From: Cupriavidus pauculus
Lineage (GTDB): Bacteria; Pseudomonadota; Gammaproteobacteria; Burkholderiales; Burkholderiaceae
Assembly (NCBI RefSeq): GCF_002858765.1
Contig: NZ_PJRP01000008.1
Location: 62,001 to 126,000 of the forward strand
DNA length: 64,000 bases
Direction: 5' to 3'
The notes beneath the pieces are model-generated. The model worked only from the letters and a program-made list of their open reading frames with translations, did no database searches and was not told the DNA's origin. Positions 40,484-48,683 of the stretch are shown here, one piece after another; the first letter of the stretch is position 1; each line of letters begins with the position of its first letter. A program made the position numbers and the translations under genes.

Positions 40484-41293
40484 ATGAACGAATCGTCGAA
40501 AACCGGCCGTCGGGCCGCCAGGACAGGTGCGGCGCTTGCCGGGCTCTGGACAGCCTGCGCCCTCTGGTCCGCGCCCGCGTCCGCCGCAAATCGCACCATT
40601 GCGCTCGTGACGCAGGTATCGAGCCCCAGTGCCGCGGCAGACCGGCTGGTGAAGACCCATCTCGAATCGCGCGGCTATCGCGTCACGATCCATAACCAGG
40701 ATGTGGCGCCTGATGTCGTGGCCAATGCCGACTGCGTGATCCTGTCATCCACCGTCTCGGCAAAGTCGATGCAGGCCGGCTGGCGGCAACTGCGCGTGCC
40801 GTTGATGACGTGGGAGAACGACTATCTCGACGATCTGGCGATGACGGGCAAGCGGCATGATGCCGACTTCGGCGAGGCGCCGCGCGAGCGCTATGTCTGG
40901 CTGGTCAATGCGCCCCACCCGGCCGCGGGCGGGCTGCCGGCGGGCGTCGTCAACGTGTACCAGAAGCAGGCCGCCATGAGCTGGGGCAAGCCGGGGCTCG
41001 GCGCCAGCACCATCGCCACGCTCTACGGGCAGCCCGACAAGGCCGCCGTATTCACCTACGAGAAAGGCGCGACGATGGATTACGAGTCCATCGCGCCGGC
41101 ACGACGTGTGATGTTCTTCCTGGACAACGAGACGTTCCCCAACCTGTCGCCCGAAGGACTGCGCCTGTTCGATGCCGTCGTCGACTGGGCCGCCCAGCCG
41201 GGGCCCAGGCAAGGCGATCAGCCAAGCCAGGACAAGGCTTCGGTCAGCGACAGCACGGCCGTGCGCGAATCGAACGCCGTGGCAAACAGGTGA
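40484..41293 (+). CDS. secreted protein, flavodoxin-like fold, function unknown
   Basis: 269 aa with a signal peptide (GAALAGLWTACALWSAPASA, cleavage near residue 35). The body alternates strands and helices as in ThuA or glutamine-amidotransferase-like folds (RTIALVTQVSSPSAAADRLV, GYRVTIHNQDVAP, ADCVILSSTVSAKS, VPLMTWENDYLDDLAMTG). No catalytic motif can be named. It follows the TonB receptor by two bases, so it likely works in the periplasm with that receptor, for example binding or modifying the ligand. The last 25 codons overlap the 3' end of the convergent isochorismatase-like gene by 76 bases, and the tail is low-complexity, so the stop may have been extended secondarily. Confidence 0.8.
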   Translation: MNESSKTGRRAARTGAALAGLWTACALWSAPASAANRTIALVTQVSSPSAAADRLVKTHLESRGYRVTIHNQDVAPDVVANADCVILSSTVSAKSMQAGWRQLRVPLMTWENDYLDDLAMTGKRHDADFGEAPRERYVWLVNAPHPAAGGLPAGVVNVYQKQAAMSWGKPGLGASTIATLYGQPDKAAVFTYEKGATMDYESIAPARRVMFFLDNETFPNLSPEGLRLFDAVVDWAAQPGPRQGDQPSQDKASVSDSTAVRESNAVANR

Positions 41294-41787
41294 TCGTGGA
41301 CGACCGGGTCCGGGTCGTAGCAGCAATCCTTGACCGTGACCAGCCTGAAGTCGGCATCGCTGGCATACGCAACGGACGACAGCATCACGCCGGTCGAGGC
41401 AATCCCCACCATGACCAACGTGTCGATGCCCTGTGCGGACAGCCGCACCTGCAGGTCGGTGCCGAAGAACACGCTGGCCCGATGCGCCAGGATGATCGGC
41501 TCATCGGACCGGCGGCCCAGTTCCGGCGATAGCTGGTCCTCGACGAACAGCCCCAGTTGCCGGATGCCCTGCCCGTTCCGGTTCAGCGGACTGATCTCCG
41601 GATAGCCCGGCGCGAAGTGGATCTTCGCAAAGTAGACGCTGACGCCCCGCGCCCGTGCCGCATCGCACAGCCGGCGCGTGTTGGCCAGCAACGTCGGCGC
41701 GACCTCCGGAAACAGGTTCAGGATGTCGGTCTGATAGTGCATGACCACCAGCGCTGTCCGCGCTGGCACACAGGTCGGCATCGGCAT
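41218..41787 (-). CDS. isochorismatase-fold protein lacking the cysteine hydrolase triad
   Basis: 189 aa protein of the isochorismatase / cysteine hydrolase superfamily (TALVVMHYQTDILNLFPEVA, GTDLQVRLSAQGIDTLVMVG). The Asp of the D-K-C triad is kept (D21), but the Lys position reads Ala (A101 in ILAHRASVF) and the Cys position reads Val (V134 in ASTGVMLSS). True isochorismatases also lack the Cys but keep other features. So this is either a non-hydrolytic member, an isochorismatase-like enzyme or a binding protein. The ATG at 41787 has GGAG five bases upstream. It overlaps the secreted-protein gene at its 3' end by 76 bases. Confidence 0.85.
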   Translation of the reverse strand: MPMPTCVPARTALVVMHYQTDILNLFPEVAPTLLANTRRLCDAARARGVSVYFAKIHFAPGYPEISPLNRNGQGIRQLGLFVEDQLSPELGRRSDEPIILAHRASVFFGTDLQVRLSAQGIDTLVMVGIASTGVMLSSVAYASDADFRLVTVKDCCYDPDPVVHDHLFATAFDSRTAVLSLTEALSWLG

Positions 41788-41840
41788 GCTCGCTCCGGTT
41801 CTCGTCCGCCTTCATTGCGCCTTTTCAGGCACCCGCGCCG

Positions 41841-42320
41841 CTATCCGCGTCGCGCGGCCTCGATGGTGGCAATGTCGATCTTGCGCATCGTCATCATGGC
41901 GTCGAAGACGCGCTTGGCCGCCACGCGGTCGGGGGCGGAAATCCCCGCCAACAGCACACGCGGAGTGATTTGCCACGAAATCCCCCAGCGGTCCTTGCAC
42001 CAGCCGCATTCGCTTTCCTTGCCGCCGTTGTCGACAATCGCGCTCCACAGGCGGTCGGTTTCGGCCTGGTCGTCGGTGGCAATCTGGAACGAAAACGCCT
42101 CGCTGTGCTTGAAGTGCGGGCCACCGTTCAGCCCCACGCACGGGATGCCGGCCACCGTGAATTCCACGGTCAGGACATCCCCGAGCTTGCCGTCGGGATA
42201 GTCACCCGGCGCGCGCATCACCGCGCCGACCTTGCTGTCTGGAATGTGCTGCGCATAGAAGGTGGCCGCGTCCAGCGCGTCCCGCTCGAACCACAAACAG
42301 ATCGTGTTCTTGCTGCTCAT
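41841..42320 (-). CDS. VOC-superfamily protein, PhnB/3-demethylubiquinone methyltransferase-like
   Basis: 159 aa single-domain protein of the vicinal oxygen chelate fold, of the type annotated as 3-demethylubiquinone-9 3-methyltransferase or PhnB-like: TICLWFERDALDAATFYAQH at the start, VLTVEFTVAGIPCVGLNGGP in the middle and CGWCKDRWGISWQITP near 103-118. These proteins dimerise and have no proven methyltransferase activity; many are of unknown function. The ATG at 42320 has GGAG about eight bases upstream. It precedes the isochorismatase-like gene by 53 bases on the same strand. It is divergent from the respiratory operon. Confidence 0.9.
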   Translation of the reverse strand: MSSKNTICLWFERDALDAATFYAQHIPDSKVGAVMRAPGDYPDGKLGDVLTVEFTVAGIPCVGLNGGPHFKHSEAFSFQIATDDQAETDRLWSAIVDNGGKESECGWCKDRWGISWQITPRVLLAGISAPDRVAAKRVFDAMMTMRKIDIATIEAARRG

Positions 42321-42404
42321 GCTGTGTCTCCTGATAGGTGTCCGGCGCCGGTATCTTACTCCCGCCACGCCGGTAGTCTGGCCGAAACGTGCTGTCCACA
42401 AATC

Positions 42405-42500
42405 CTACGAGAACACGTAGCCCAGCCGGGCCGGCCCTGGCACGACGCCGACGGCCACGACCTGTCGGGAACTTGGAGCGCGCCCGTGTAAGAGCTACAC
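42405..42500. promoter_or_regulatory. two inverted repeats upstream of the ACIII operon
   Basis: CTACG-AGAACA-CGTAG (42405-42420) and GTGTA-AGAGC-TACAC (42486-42500) are perfect five-base inverted repeats in the 295-base gap between the VOC gene and actA. They lie where operators of the large respiratory operon are expected. No clear -10/-35 pair was found, so the promoter itself is not placed. Confidence 0.35.
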
Positions 42501-42615
42501 ACGCAGCCTGCAGCCCGGCTGCCGGCACGCCCTCTTGTACAAGGCAACGGCAGGCGGGATGCCCTGGCATCTGAATTGCAGCGTACGAATGTTTCGCCAG
42601 GAAGAAAAACACGTC

Positions 42616-43266
42616 ATGGCGCAGGCCTTCACACGCGCGGAAGTCCTTGTTCTCAAGCTGCTGGGCCTTGGCGTGCTGGTTCTGGTCGCCGCCGCCCTTG
42701 GCGTGGCCCGCTGGTCCATGGCCCCACAGATCGAGATGCAGGAACCCGTTGCGCAGCCCATTCCGTTCAGCCACAAGCATCACGTCTCGGACGATGGCAT
42801 CGACTGCCGCTACTGCCATGCATCCGTGGAGACGTCGGCGTTCGCGGGCATGCCGGCCACCGGCGTATGCCTGACATGTCACAGCGTGCTGTTTCGTGAC
42901 GCGCCGATGCTGGCGCCCCTGCACGCCAGCAACCGGGACAACCGGCCGCTGGCATGGACGCGCGTGCATGACCTGCCCGATTTCGTGTATTTCGACCACA
43001 GCATCCACGTTGCCAAGGGTGTGGCCTGCCAGGAATGCCACGGGCGCGTGGACCAGATGCCGCTGACGCGCCGGGTGGCGCCGCTGGACATGCAGTGGTG
43101 CCTGGCATGCCACCGCGATCCAGCCCGCCACCTGCATGCGCCCACCGACATCTTTGCGATGCGCGAGCGCCCCCCGCTCGCGGCCGACGAAATGGCGCTG
43201 CTGCAGAAGATGTATCACCTGCAGGACACCCGGCGGCTCACCGATTGTTCCACCTGTCATCGATGA
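42616..43266 (+). CDS. actA: alternative complex III subunit ActA, pentaheme cytochrome c
   Basis: 216 aa membrane-anchored cytochrome. One N-terminal membrane helix (about 14-36) precedes a periplasmic part with exactly five CxxCH heme motifs: CRYCH, CLTCH, CQECH, CLACH and CSTCH. This is the ActA pattern of alternative complex III, the quinol:cytochrome c/oxidase oxidoreductase that replaces bc1. Electrons from ActB Fe-S clusters pass through these hemes. The ATG at 42616 is preferred over 42589 because AGGAAG lies upstream. The stop overlaps the actB ATG (ATGA), starting a chain of coupled genes. Confidence 0.95.
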   Translation: MAQAFTRAEVLVLKLLGLGVLVLVAAALGVARWSMAPQIEMQEPVAQPIPFSHKHHVSDDGIDCRYCHASVETSAFAGMPATGVCLTCHSVLFRDAPMLAPLHASNRDNRPLAWTRVHDLPDFVYFDHSIHVAKGVACQECHGRVDQMPLTRRVAPLDMQWCLACHRDPARHLHAPTDIFAMRERPPLAADEMALLQKMYHLQDTRRLTDCSTCHR

Positions 43267-46157
43267 CGCACCGGCCCGTGATTCCGATCGTCCCTGCGTC
43301 CGAGGCGTCCGATGCGTCCGAGGCCTTCGATGCCTCCGATACCGCCGACACGCCCGACAGCCTCGCCCGGCGCAACTTCCTGCGCGTGATGGCCGCCTCG
43401 GCCGCGCTGGCGGGCGGCGCCTGCAGCGGGCCGCCGAAGGAGGCCATCGTTCCGTACGTCCACATGCCCGAGGGCATGGTGCCAGGGCGGCCGATCTTCT
43501 ACGCCACCGCGCTGACCCGCCATGGCTACGGCACGGGTGTGCTGGTTGAAAGCAATATGGGCCGCCCCACCAAGATCGAGGGCAATCCGCGCCATCCCGC
43601 CAGCCTGGGCGGCACGCATCCGTTCGACCAGGCCGCCGTGCTCCAGCTATGGGACCCCGACCGCAGCCAGGCACCCTATCGCGGCGCGGCCATGTCGACC
43701 TGGCAGGCCTTCGATGCGGCGCTGGCCGTGCAACGCACCCAATGGCGCGACCGCGATGGCGAAGGGCTGCGCCTGCTGACCGGCAATATCGGCTCGCCCA
43801 CGCTTGCGGCACAGATCGCGCACTGGCTGGAACGGTATCCCAAGGCCGTCTGGCACGCCCACGATCCGGTCCACGACGGCACGCCCGGCATCGACCTGGC
43901 TTTTGGCGATGCGGTGGATCCGGTACTCGATCCCTCGCCGGCCACGCTCGTGGTGACCTTCGATGCCGATCTGCTTGGCCAGGGGCCTGGCGCCGTCCGG
44001 CAGGCCCACGACCTGATGGCCGACCGCCGCGGCACGGCCCCCGCGCTGGCGCGCCGCATTTATGCGATCGAATCGTCGCCCACGCTGACGGGCGAGATCG
44101 CTGATAACCGGCTGGCGCTGCCTCCCCATGACATCGAACGACTGGCGTGGTCGCTCGCGCGCAAGCTCGGCATGCCCGAAGCGGCGGCGGACACGCCCGC
44201 CCCCGACGACGCCACCGCGCGCCGCTGGCTCGATGTGCTGGCACGGCGTCTCGCGGACGCCCCGGCGGGCCAGTCGCTGCTGGTGCCGGGCGACAGCCTG
44301 GCGCCGTCCACCCAGGCGCTGATCTGGCGCCTCAACGCGCGGCTGGGCAATCTTGGCCGTGCGGTGCGCACGGTTGCCCGGTCGCCACGACGACCTCGGG
44401 GCGACGGCCATTCGATGGCTGCACTGACCCAGGCCATGCGGGCCGGCCAGGTTTCGGCGCTACTGGTCATCGACGCCAACCCCGCCTACGACGCGCCCTG
44501 CGATCTTGACTTCGGCGGCGCGCTTGGCCACGTGCCGTGGTCGGCCCACCTGGGCCTGTACCGCGACGAAACGGCGCGCCTGACCACCTGGCATATCCCG
44601 ATGGCCCACGACCTGGAGCGATGGAGCGACGCGCACGCGTGGGACGGCACCGTATCCATCGTGCAGCCCCTGATTGCACCGCTCAATGCCGGCCGCTCGG
44701 CGCACGAACTGCTATCGGCCGCCACCGGCGACCCGCCCGCTTCCGGCCACGCGATCGTGCGCGCGCACTGGCAGGCGCACCAGCCGTCTGGCTTCGACGA
44801 TGTCTGGCAACTCGCACTGCGCACCGGCGTGGTCCCCGATTCGGCGTCTGCCGATGTGTCGCCCGAGATGCAGCGCCCCATCACGCCGCCCTTATTCGCC
44901 ATACCTCCGCTGGTTGCCCGCTTCACGCCCGACCCCGCCACCGACGGCGGCGAACTGGCCAACAACGCCTGGCTGCAGGAACTGCCGCGCGCGCTGACGC
45001 GGCACACCTGGGACAACGCTGCGCTGCTGGGTCCGCTCACGGCCCGGATGCACCATCTGGCCACCGGCGACATCGTGCGGATACGCCGCGTGGATGGCCG
45101 AGGCCAGCCGGTCGAGGCGCCGGTGTGGGTCATGCCGCGTCACGCGGAAGGGGTCGTTACGCTACCGCTTGGCTACGGGCGTCGCCATGCCGGGCGCGTT
45201 GGCAACGGCGTGGGCTTCGACGCCTACGTCCTGCGCACGTCGGATGGGCCGCACGCCATCGCCCTGGACGCCACGGGCGCCACGCACGCGTTCGCGGTGG
45301 TGCAGACGCAGACCTCGATGGCCGGGCGAGGGCTTGCGCCAGCCGCCACGGCCGCCGAGTACCGTCGCCATCCCCATTTCGCGCAGCGCCATGCACCGCA
45401 GGCCGCCGAATCGCTCTACCCGCGCTGGCCCTATCCCCACGAGCGCTGGGGCATGACGATCGATCTGAACGCCTGCATCGGCTGCAATGCCTGCACCATC
45501 GCCTGCCAGGCCGAAAACAATATTCCGGTGGTCGGCAAGACCGAGGTCGGGCGTGGCCGCGTGATGCACTGGATCCGCGTCGACCGGTACGACGACGCGC
45601 GTGACACCGCCGGCCAGCCGGTTCGCACCGTCTTCCAGCCCGTGCCATGCATGCACTGCGAAGACGCGCCGTGCGAACTGGTGTGCCCGGTCGGCGCCAC
45701 CGTCCACGACAGCGCCGGCCTCAATGTGCAGGTCTACAACCGGTGCGTCGGCACGCGCTTCTGCTCCAACAACTGTCCGTACAAGGTACGGCGCTTCAAC
45801 TTCCTGCAGTACAGCAACCAGGGCGACGACCGGCCGCCGCCGGCCTACAACCCCGAAGTGACGGTGCGCCGGCGTGGCGTGATGGAGAAATGCACGTACT
45901 GCCTGCAACGTGTCACGCGCGCCCGGATCGAAGCGGAAAAGCTCGGCCGGCCGCTGCGCGATGGCGACGTGGTCACCGCCTGCCAGGCCAGTTGCCCGAC
46001 ACAGGCCATTGCGTTCGGCAATCTCGCCGACCCGGACAGCCAGGTCAGCCAGCGCAAGCGGTCTCCGCGCAACTTCGACCTGCTGGCCGAACTGAATACC
46101 CGGCCACGCACCAGCTATGCCGCGCTGGTGACCAACCCCGACGAGGATCTTGCATAG
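43263..46157 (+). CDS. actB: alternative complex III subunit ActB, molybdopterin-like/Fe-S protein
   Basis: 964 aa fusion of a molybdopterin-oxidoreductase-like domain without cofactor residues (about 40-720) and a ferredoxin domain (about 730-950). A twin-arginine motif SLARRNFLRV (R36-R37) sends it across the membrane. The Fe-S cysteines are in four groups: CIGCNACTIACQ, CMHCEDAPCELVCPVG, CVGTRFCSNNCPYKVR and CTYCLQRV followed by CQASCPTQAI, giving three [4Fe-4S] and one [3Fe-4S] site in known ACIII. The first 30 residues are a repetitive Ala/Ser/Asp stretch. It overlaps actA by four bases and ends two bases before actC. Confidence 0.95.
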   Translation: MTHRPVIPIVPASEASDASEAFDASDTADTPDSLARRNFLRVMAASAALAGGACSGPPKEAIVPYVHMPEGMVPGRPIFYATALTRHGYGTGVLVESNMGRPTKIEGNPRHPASLGGTHPFDQAAVLQLWDPDRSQAPYRGAAMSTWQAFDAALAVQRTQWRDRDGEGLRLLTGNIGSPTLAAQIAHWLERYPKAVWHAHDPVHDGTPGIDLAFGDAVDPVLDPSPATLVVTFDADLLGQGPGAVRQAHDLMADRRGTAPALARRIYAIESSPTLTGEIADNRLALPPHDIERLAWSLARKLGMPEAAADTPAPDDATARRWLDVLARRLADAPAGQSLLVPGDSLAPSTQALIWRLNARLGNLGRAVRTVARSPRRPRGDGHSMAALTQAMRAGQVSALLVIDANPAYDAPCDLDFGGALGHVPWSAHLGLYRDETARLTTWHIPMAHDLERWSDAHAWDGTVSIVQPLIAPLNAGRSAHELLSAATGDPPASGHAIVRAHWQAHQPSGFDDVWQLALRTGVVPDSASADVSPEMQRPITPPLFAIPPLVARFTPDPATDGGELANNAWLQELPRALTRHTWDNAALLGPLTARMHHLATGDIVRIRRVDGRGQPVEAPVWVMPRHAEGVVTLPLGYGRRHAGRVGNGVGFDAYVLRTSDGPHAIALDATGATHAFAVVQTQTSMAGRGLAPAATAAEYRRHPHFAQRHAPQAAESLYPRWPYPHERWGMTIDLNACIGCNACTIACQAENNIPVVGKTEVGRGRVMHWIRVDRYDDARDTAGQPVRTVFQPVPCMHCEDAPCELVCPVGATVHDSAGLNVQVYNRCVGTRFCSNNCPYKVRRFNFLQYSNQGDDRPPPAYNPEVTVRRRGVMEKCTYCLQRVTRARIEAEKLGRPLRDGDVVTACQASCPTQAIAFGNLADPDSQVSQRKRSPRNFDLLAELNTRPRTSYAALVTNPDEDLA

Positions 46158-46159
46158 CC

Positions 46160-47545
46160 ATGGCAGACCCGTCGGACACGCCCCCCGTTTCAAGAGATAT
46201 TGGTGTACTGCGGCCGGGCTGGGGCTATGCCAGCGTGTCCGACAAGATCGCCGGCCTGGTGCTGGACCGGCCGGTGCAACTGCCCTGGCTCGGCGCCTTC
46301 CTGCTGACGTTTGCCGGCATGCTGGTGTTCATCGGCGGCACGGCCTGGCTCTTCGCCAAAGGCGTGGGCATCTGGGGCGTCGATATTCCCGTGGCGTGGG
46401 GCTTTGCCATCGGCAACTTCGTCTGGTGGATCGGGATCGGCCATGCCGGCACGTTCATTTCGGCGTTCCTGCTGCTGCTCAGGCAGCAATGGCGTACGTC
46501 GGTGAACCGGTTCGCCGAAGCCATGACGCTGTTTGCCGCCGCCATCGCCGGCCTGTTCCCGATCCTGCATCTGGGCCGCCCGTGGTTCTTCTACTGGCTG
46601 GTGCCCTACCCCAACGTGATGAATGTCTGGCCGCAGTGGCGCAGCCCGCTGGTGTGGGATCTCTTTGCCATCGGCACCTACCTGATCGTGTCGCTGCTGT
46701 TCTGGTACGTCGGGCTGATTCCCGATCTGGCCACGCTGCGCGACCGCGCCTGCCTGCGCGGGCGCCGCCGGGTGGCGCAGACCTATGCGGTGATGGCCCT
46801 GGGCTGGCGCGGCGACGCGCGGCACTGGGCGCGCTACGAGAGCGCCTACAAGCTGCTGGCCGGGCTGGCCACGCCGCTGGTCATCGCCGTGCATTCCATC
46901 GTGTCGCTGGACTTTGCGATCGGCAACACGCCGGGCTACCACTCCACCATCTTTCCCCCGTACTTCGTCGCCGGGGCGCTGTTTTCCGGCTTTGCCATGG
47001 TGCTGACGATCGCCATTCCGCTGCGGCACGCCTACGGCCTGCAGGACTTCATCACCAGCCGCCATCTGGCCAACGCGGCAAAGATCATGCTGACGATGAG
47101 CGTGATCGTCGCGTATGGCTACACCAGCGAGATCTTCACCGCCTTCTACAGCGGCGACCCCTACGAGATCTTCCTGGTCCGCAACCGCTGGGGCGGCCCG
47201 TACGCCGGGGTGTACTGGGCGATGATGGCCTGCAACGTGCTGGTGCCGCAGTGCCTGTGGTGGCGGCGCGTGCGGCACAGCCCGCTGGCCTTGTTCGCGC
47301 TGAGCCTGGTCATCAACACGGGCATGTGGATGGAGCGCTTTCTGATCGTGGTATCGAGCCTGCACCGCGACTTCCTGCCGTCGTCGTGGGGCATGTTCTA
47401 TCCGACCGTATGGGACTGGATCATGCTGGTGGGCTCCATCGCCATGTTCGCGTGGCTGTTCCTGGTCTTTATCCGCTGCCTGCCGGTGATCTCCATCGCC
47501 GAGATGCGCGAACTCGTGCACGCCAGCGCCAGGGAGCAGCCATGA
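46160..47545 (+). CDS. actC: alternative complex III subunit ActC, NrfD-like quinol-binding membrane protein
   Basis: 461 aa integral membrane protein of the NrfD/PsrC family with about ten helices. ActC carries the quinol-oxidation site facing ActB. Characteristic stretches are FVWWIGIGHAGTFISAFLLL, LFPILHLGRPWFFYWLVPYP and GYTSEIFTAFYSGDPYE, the latter with the acidic and His residues near the quinol site (as H in IGHAG and D/E in the last stretch). The start at 46160 follows actB by two bases; the stop overlaps actD (ATGA). Confidence 0.95.
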   Translation: MADPSDTPPVSRDIGVLRPGWGYASVSDKIAGLVLDRPVQLPWLGAFLLTFAGMLVFIGGTAWLFAKGVGIWGVDIPVAWGFAIGNFVWWIGIGHAGTFISAFLLLLRQQWRTSVNRFAEAMTLFAAAIAGLFPILHLGRPWFFYWLVPYPNVMNVWPQWRSPLVWDLFAIGTYLIVSLLFWYVGLIPDLATLRDRACLRGRRRVAQTYAVMALGWRGDARHWARYESAYKLLAGLATPLVIAVHSIVSLDFAIGNTPGYHSTIFPPYFVAGALFSGFAMVLTIAIPLRHAYGLQDFITSRHLANAAKIMLTMSVIVAYGYTSEIFTAFYSGDPYEIFLVRNRWGGPYAGVYWAMMACNVLVPQCLWWRRVRHSPLALFALSLVINTGMWMERFLIVVSSLHRDFLPSSWGMFYPTVWDWIMLVGSIAMFAWLFLVFIRCLPVISIAEMRELVHASAREQP

Positions 47546-48072
47546 GTCCCTATGGCGTCCTGGCCGAATACCGTACCGGCGATGCCCTGCTGGACGCGGC
47601 CCGCCACGCACGCGCCGCCGGGTTCACCGACCTCGAAGCGTTCACGCCGTATCCCGTGGAGGGGCTGGCGGACGCCATCGGCATGGCAACGGACCGCATG
47701 CCGCTGCTGGCGCTGCTGGGGGGGCTGGCCGGCGGCATCGGCGGCTTCCTGCTGCAGTGGTATGCGGCGGTCTTCGACTATCCGATCAATGTCGGCGGGC
47801 GCCCGACCGGAAGCTGGCAGATGTTCGTGCCGGCGACGTTCTCGATGACGATCCTCGGCGCGGCTTTGGCAACGGTATTCGGCATGCTGGTGGCCAACCG
47901 GCTGCCGCGCCTGCGCCATCCGCTGTTCGATGCCGCCGATTTCGAGCAGGCGACGCGACACCGGTTCTTCCTGTGCGTCCGGCCCGGCAACGATGATGCC
48001 GACGCCGCCCGGCGCATGCTGGCAGCCACCGACCCCTTGCAGGTGACAGCGGTGGCGGAGGTGCCGGCATGA
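47542..48072 (+). CDS. actD: alternative complex III subunit ActD, DUF3341 membrane protein
   Basis: 176 aa with two membrane helices at about 53-77 (MPLLALLGGLAGGIGGFLLQ) and 93-120 (FVPATFSMTILGAALATVFG), joined by a short loop (DYPINVGGRPTGSW) conserved in DUF3341 (ActD). The N-terminal globular part (LDAARHARAAGFTDLEAFTP) and the C-terminal DAARRMLAATDPLQV part lie in the cytoplasm. It is a structural subunit of ACIII. It overlaps actC and actE by four bases each. Confidence 0.93.
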   Translation: MSPYGVLAEYRTGDALLDAARHARAAGFTDLEAFTPYPVEGLADAIGMATDRMPLLALLGGLAGGIGGFLLQWYAAVFDYPINVGGRPTGSWQMFVPATFSMTILGAALATVFGMLVANRLPRLRHPLFDAADFEQATRHRFFLCVRPGNDDADAARRMLAATDPLQVTAVAEVPA

Positions 48073-48683
48073 CCCCCTTCCGGCTGCTGCGCTGTCTCTG
48101 CATCCTGTGTGTGCCCTGTGCGCTGGCGTCGTTTGCCGGGTGCGAGCGGGCGCGCCAGGACATGTACGACCAGCCAAAGTACAAGCCCTTTGCGCGCAGC
48201 GACCGCTTCGGTGACGGCACCTCGGCCCGGCCGTTACCCGACAACACCGTGCCGGCGCCAGGCGGCCCGTTTGCGGCCACGTCCAGCGGCCGAAGCCAGG
48301 ACGATGCCCCGAACGCATCGCGCCCGCCGCTGACGCTGCAGCAGCTGCAACGCGGCCAGTCCCGCTACGAGATCTACTGCATGCCGTGTCACAGCGCCAC
48401 CGGCGACGGCGACGGCATGGTGGTGCGACGCGGCTTTCCGCGTCCGCCATCGTTCCACACCGATGCGTTGCACGCCGCACCCGACACCTTGCTCTACGAC
48501 GTGATCAGTCACGGCAGCGGACAGATGGCCGCCTACGCCGCGCAGTTGCCGCCGCCGGACCGCTGGGCCGTGGTGGCCTATCTGCGCGCCCTGCAGTTCA
48601 GCCAGCATGCGCCCGCCGCGCGCCTGACGGCCGACGACCTGCGGCACCTGGACGGCGCAGCGCCGGCCGGAGAGCATCGATGA
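48069..48683 (+). CDS. actE: alternative complex III subunit ActE, lipid-anchored monoheme cytochrome c
   Basis: 204 aa lipoprotein with lipobox ASFAGC (C25) and one CxxCH heme motif, YEIYCMPCHSATGDGDG, around residue 105. Downstream GSGQMAAYAAQLPPPDRWAV supplies the Met axial ligand, as in ActE of alternative complex III. Its job is to hand electrons to the caa3 oxidase. It is translationally coupled on both sides (ATGA overlaps with actD and actF). Confidence 0.93.
   Translation: MTPFRLLRCLCILCVPCALASFAGCERARQDMYDQPKYKPFARSDRFGDGTSARPLPDNTVPAPGGPFAATSSGRSQDDAPNASRPPLTLQQLQRGQSRYEIYCMPCHSATGDGDGMVVRRGFPRPPSFHTDALHAAPDTLLYDVISHGSGQMAAYAAQLPPPDRWAVVAYLRALQFSQHAPAARLTADDLRHLDGAAPAGEHR

Noticed and set aside
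38778-40589. 603-codon minus-strand frame opposite the TonB receptor
   Set aside because: No family similarity; the receptor on the plus strand is fully supported by its domains.
42202-44244. 680-codon open frame on the minus strand
   Set aside because: Antisense of actA, the start of actB and the VOC gene; no domain, no ribosome site.
46190-47611. 473-codon minus-strand frame opposite actC
   Set aside because: Low-complexity His/Gln/Arg-rich shadow of a clear membrane protein gene.
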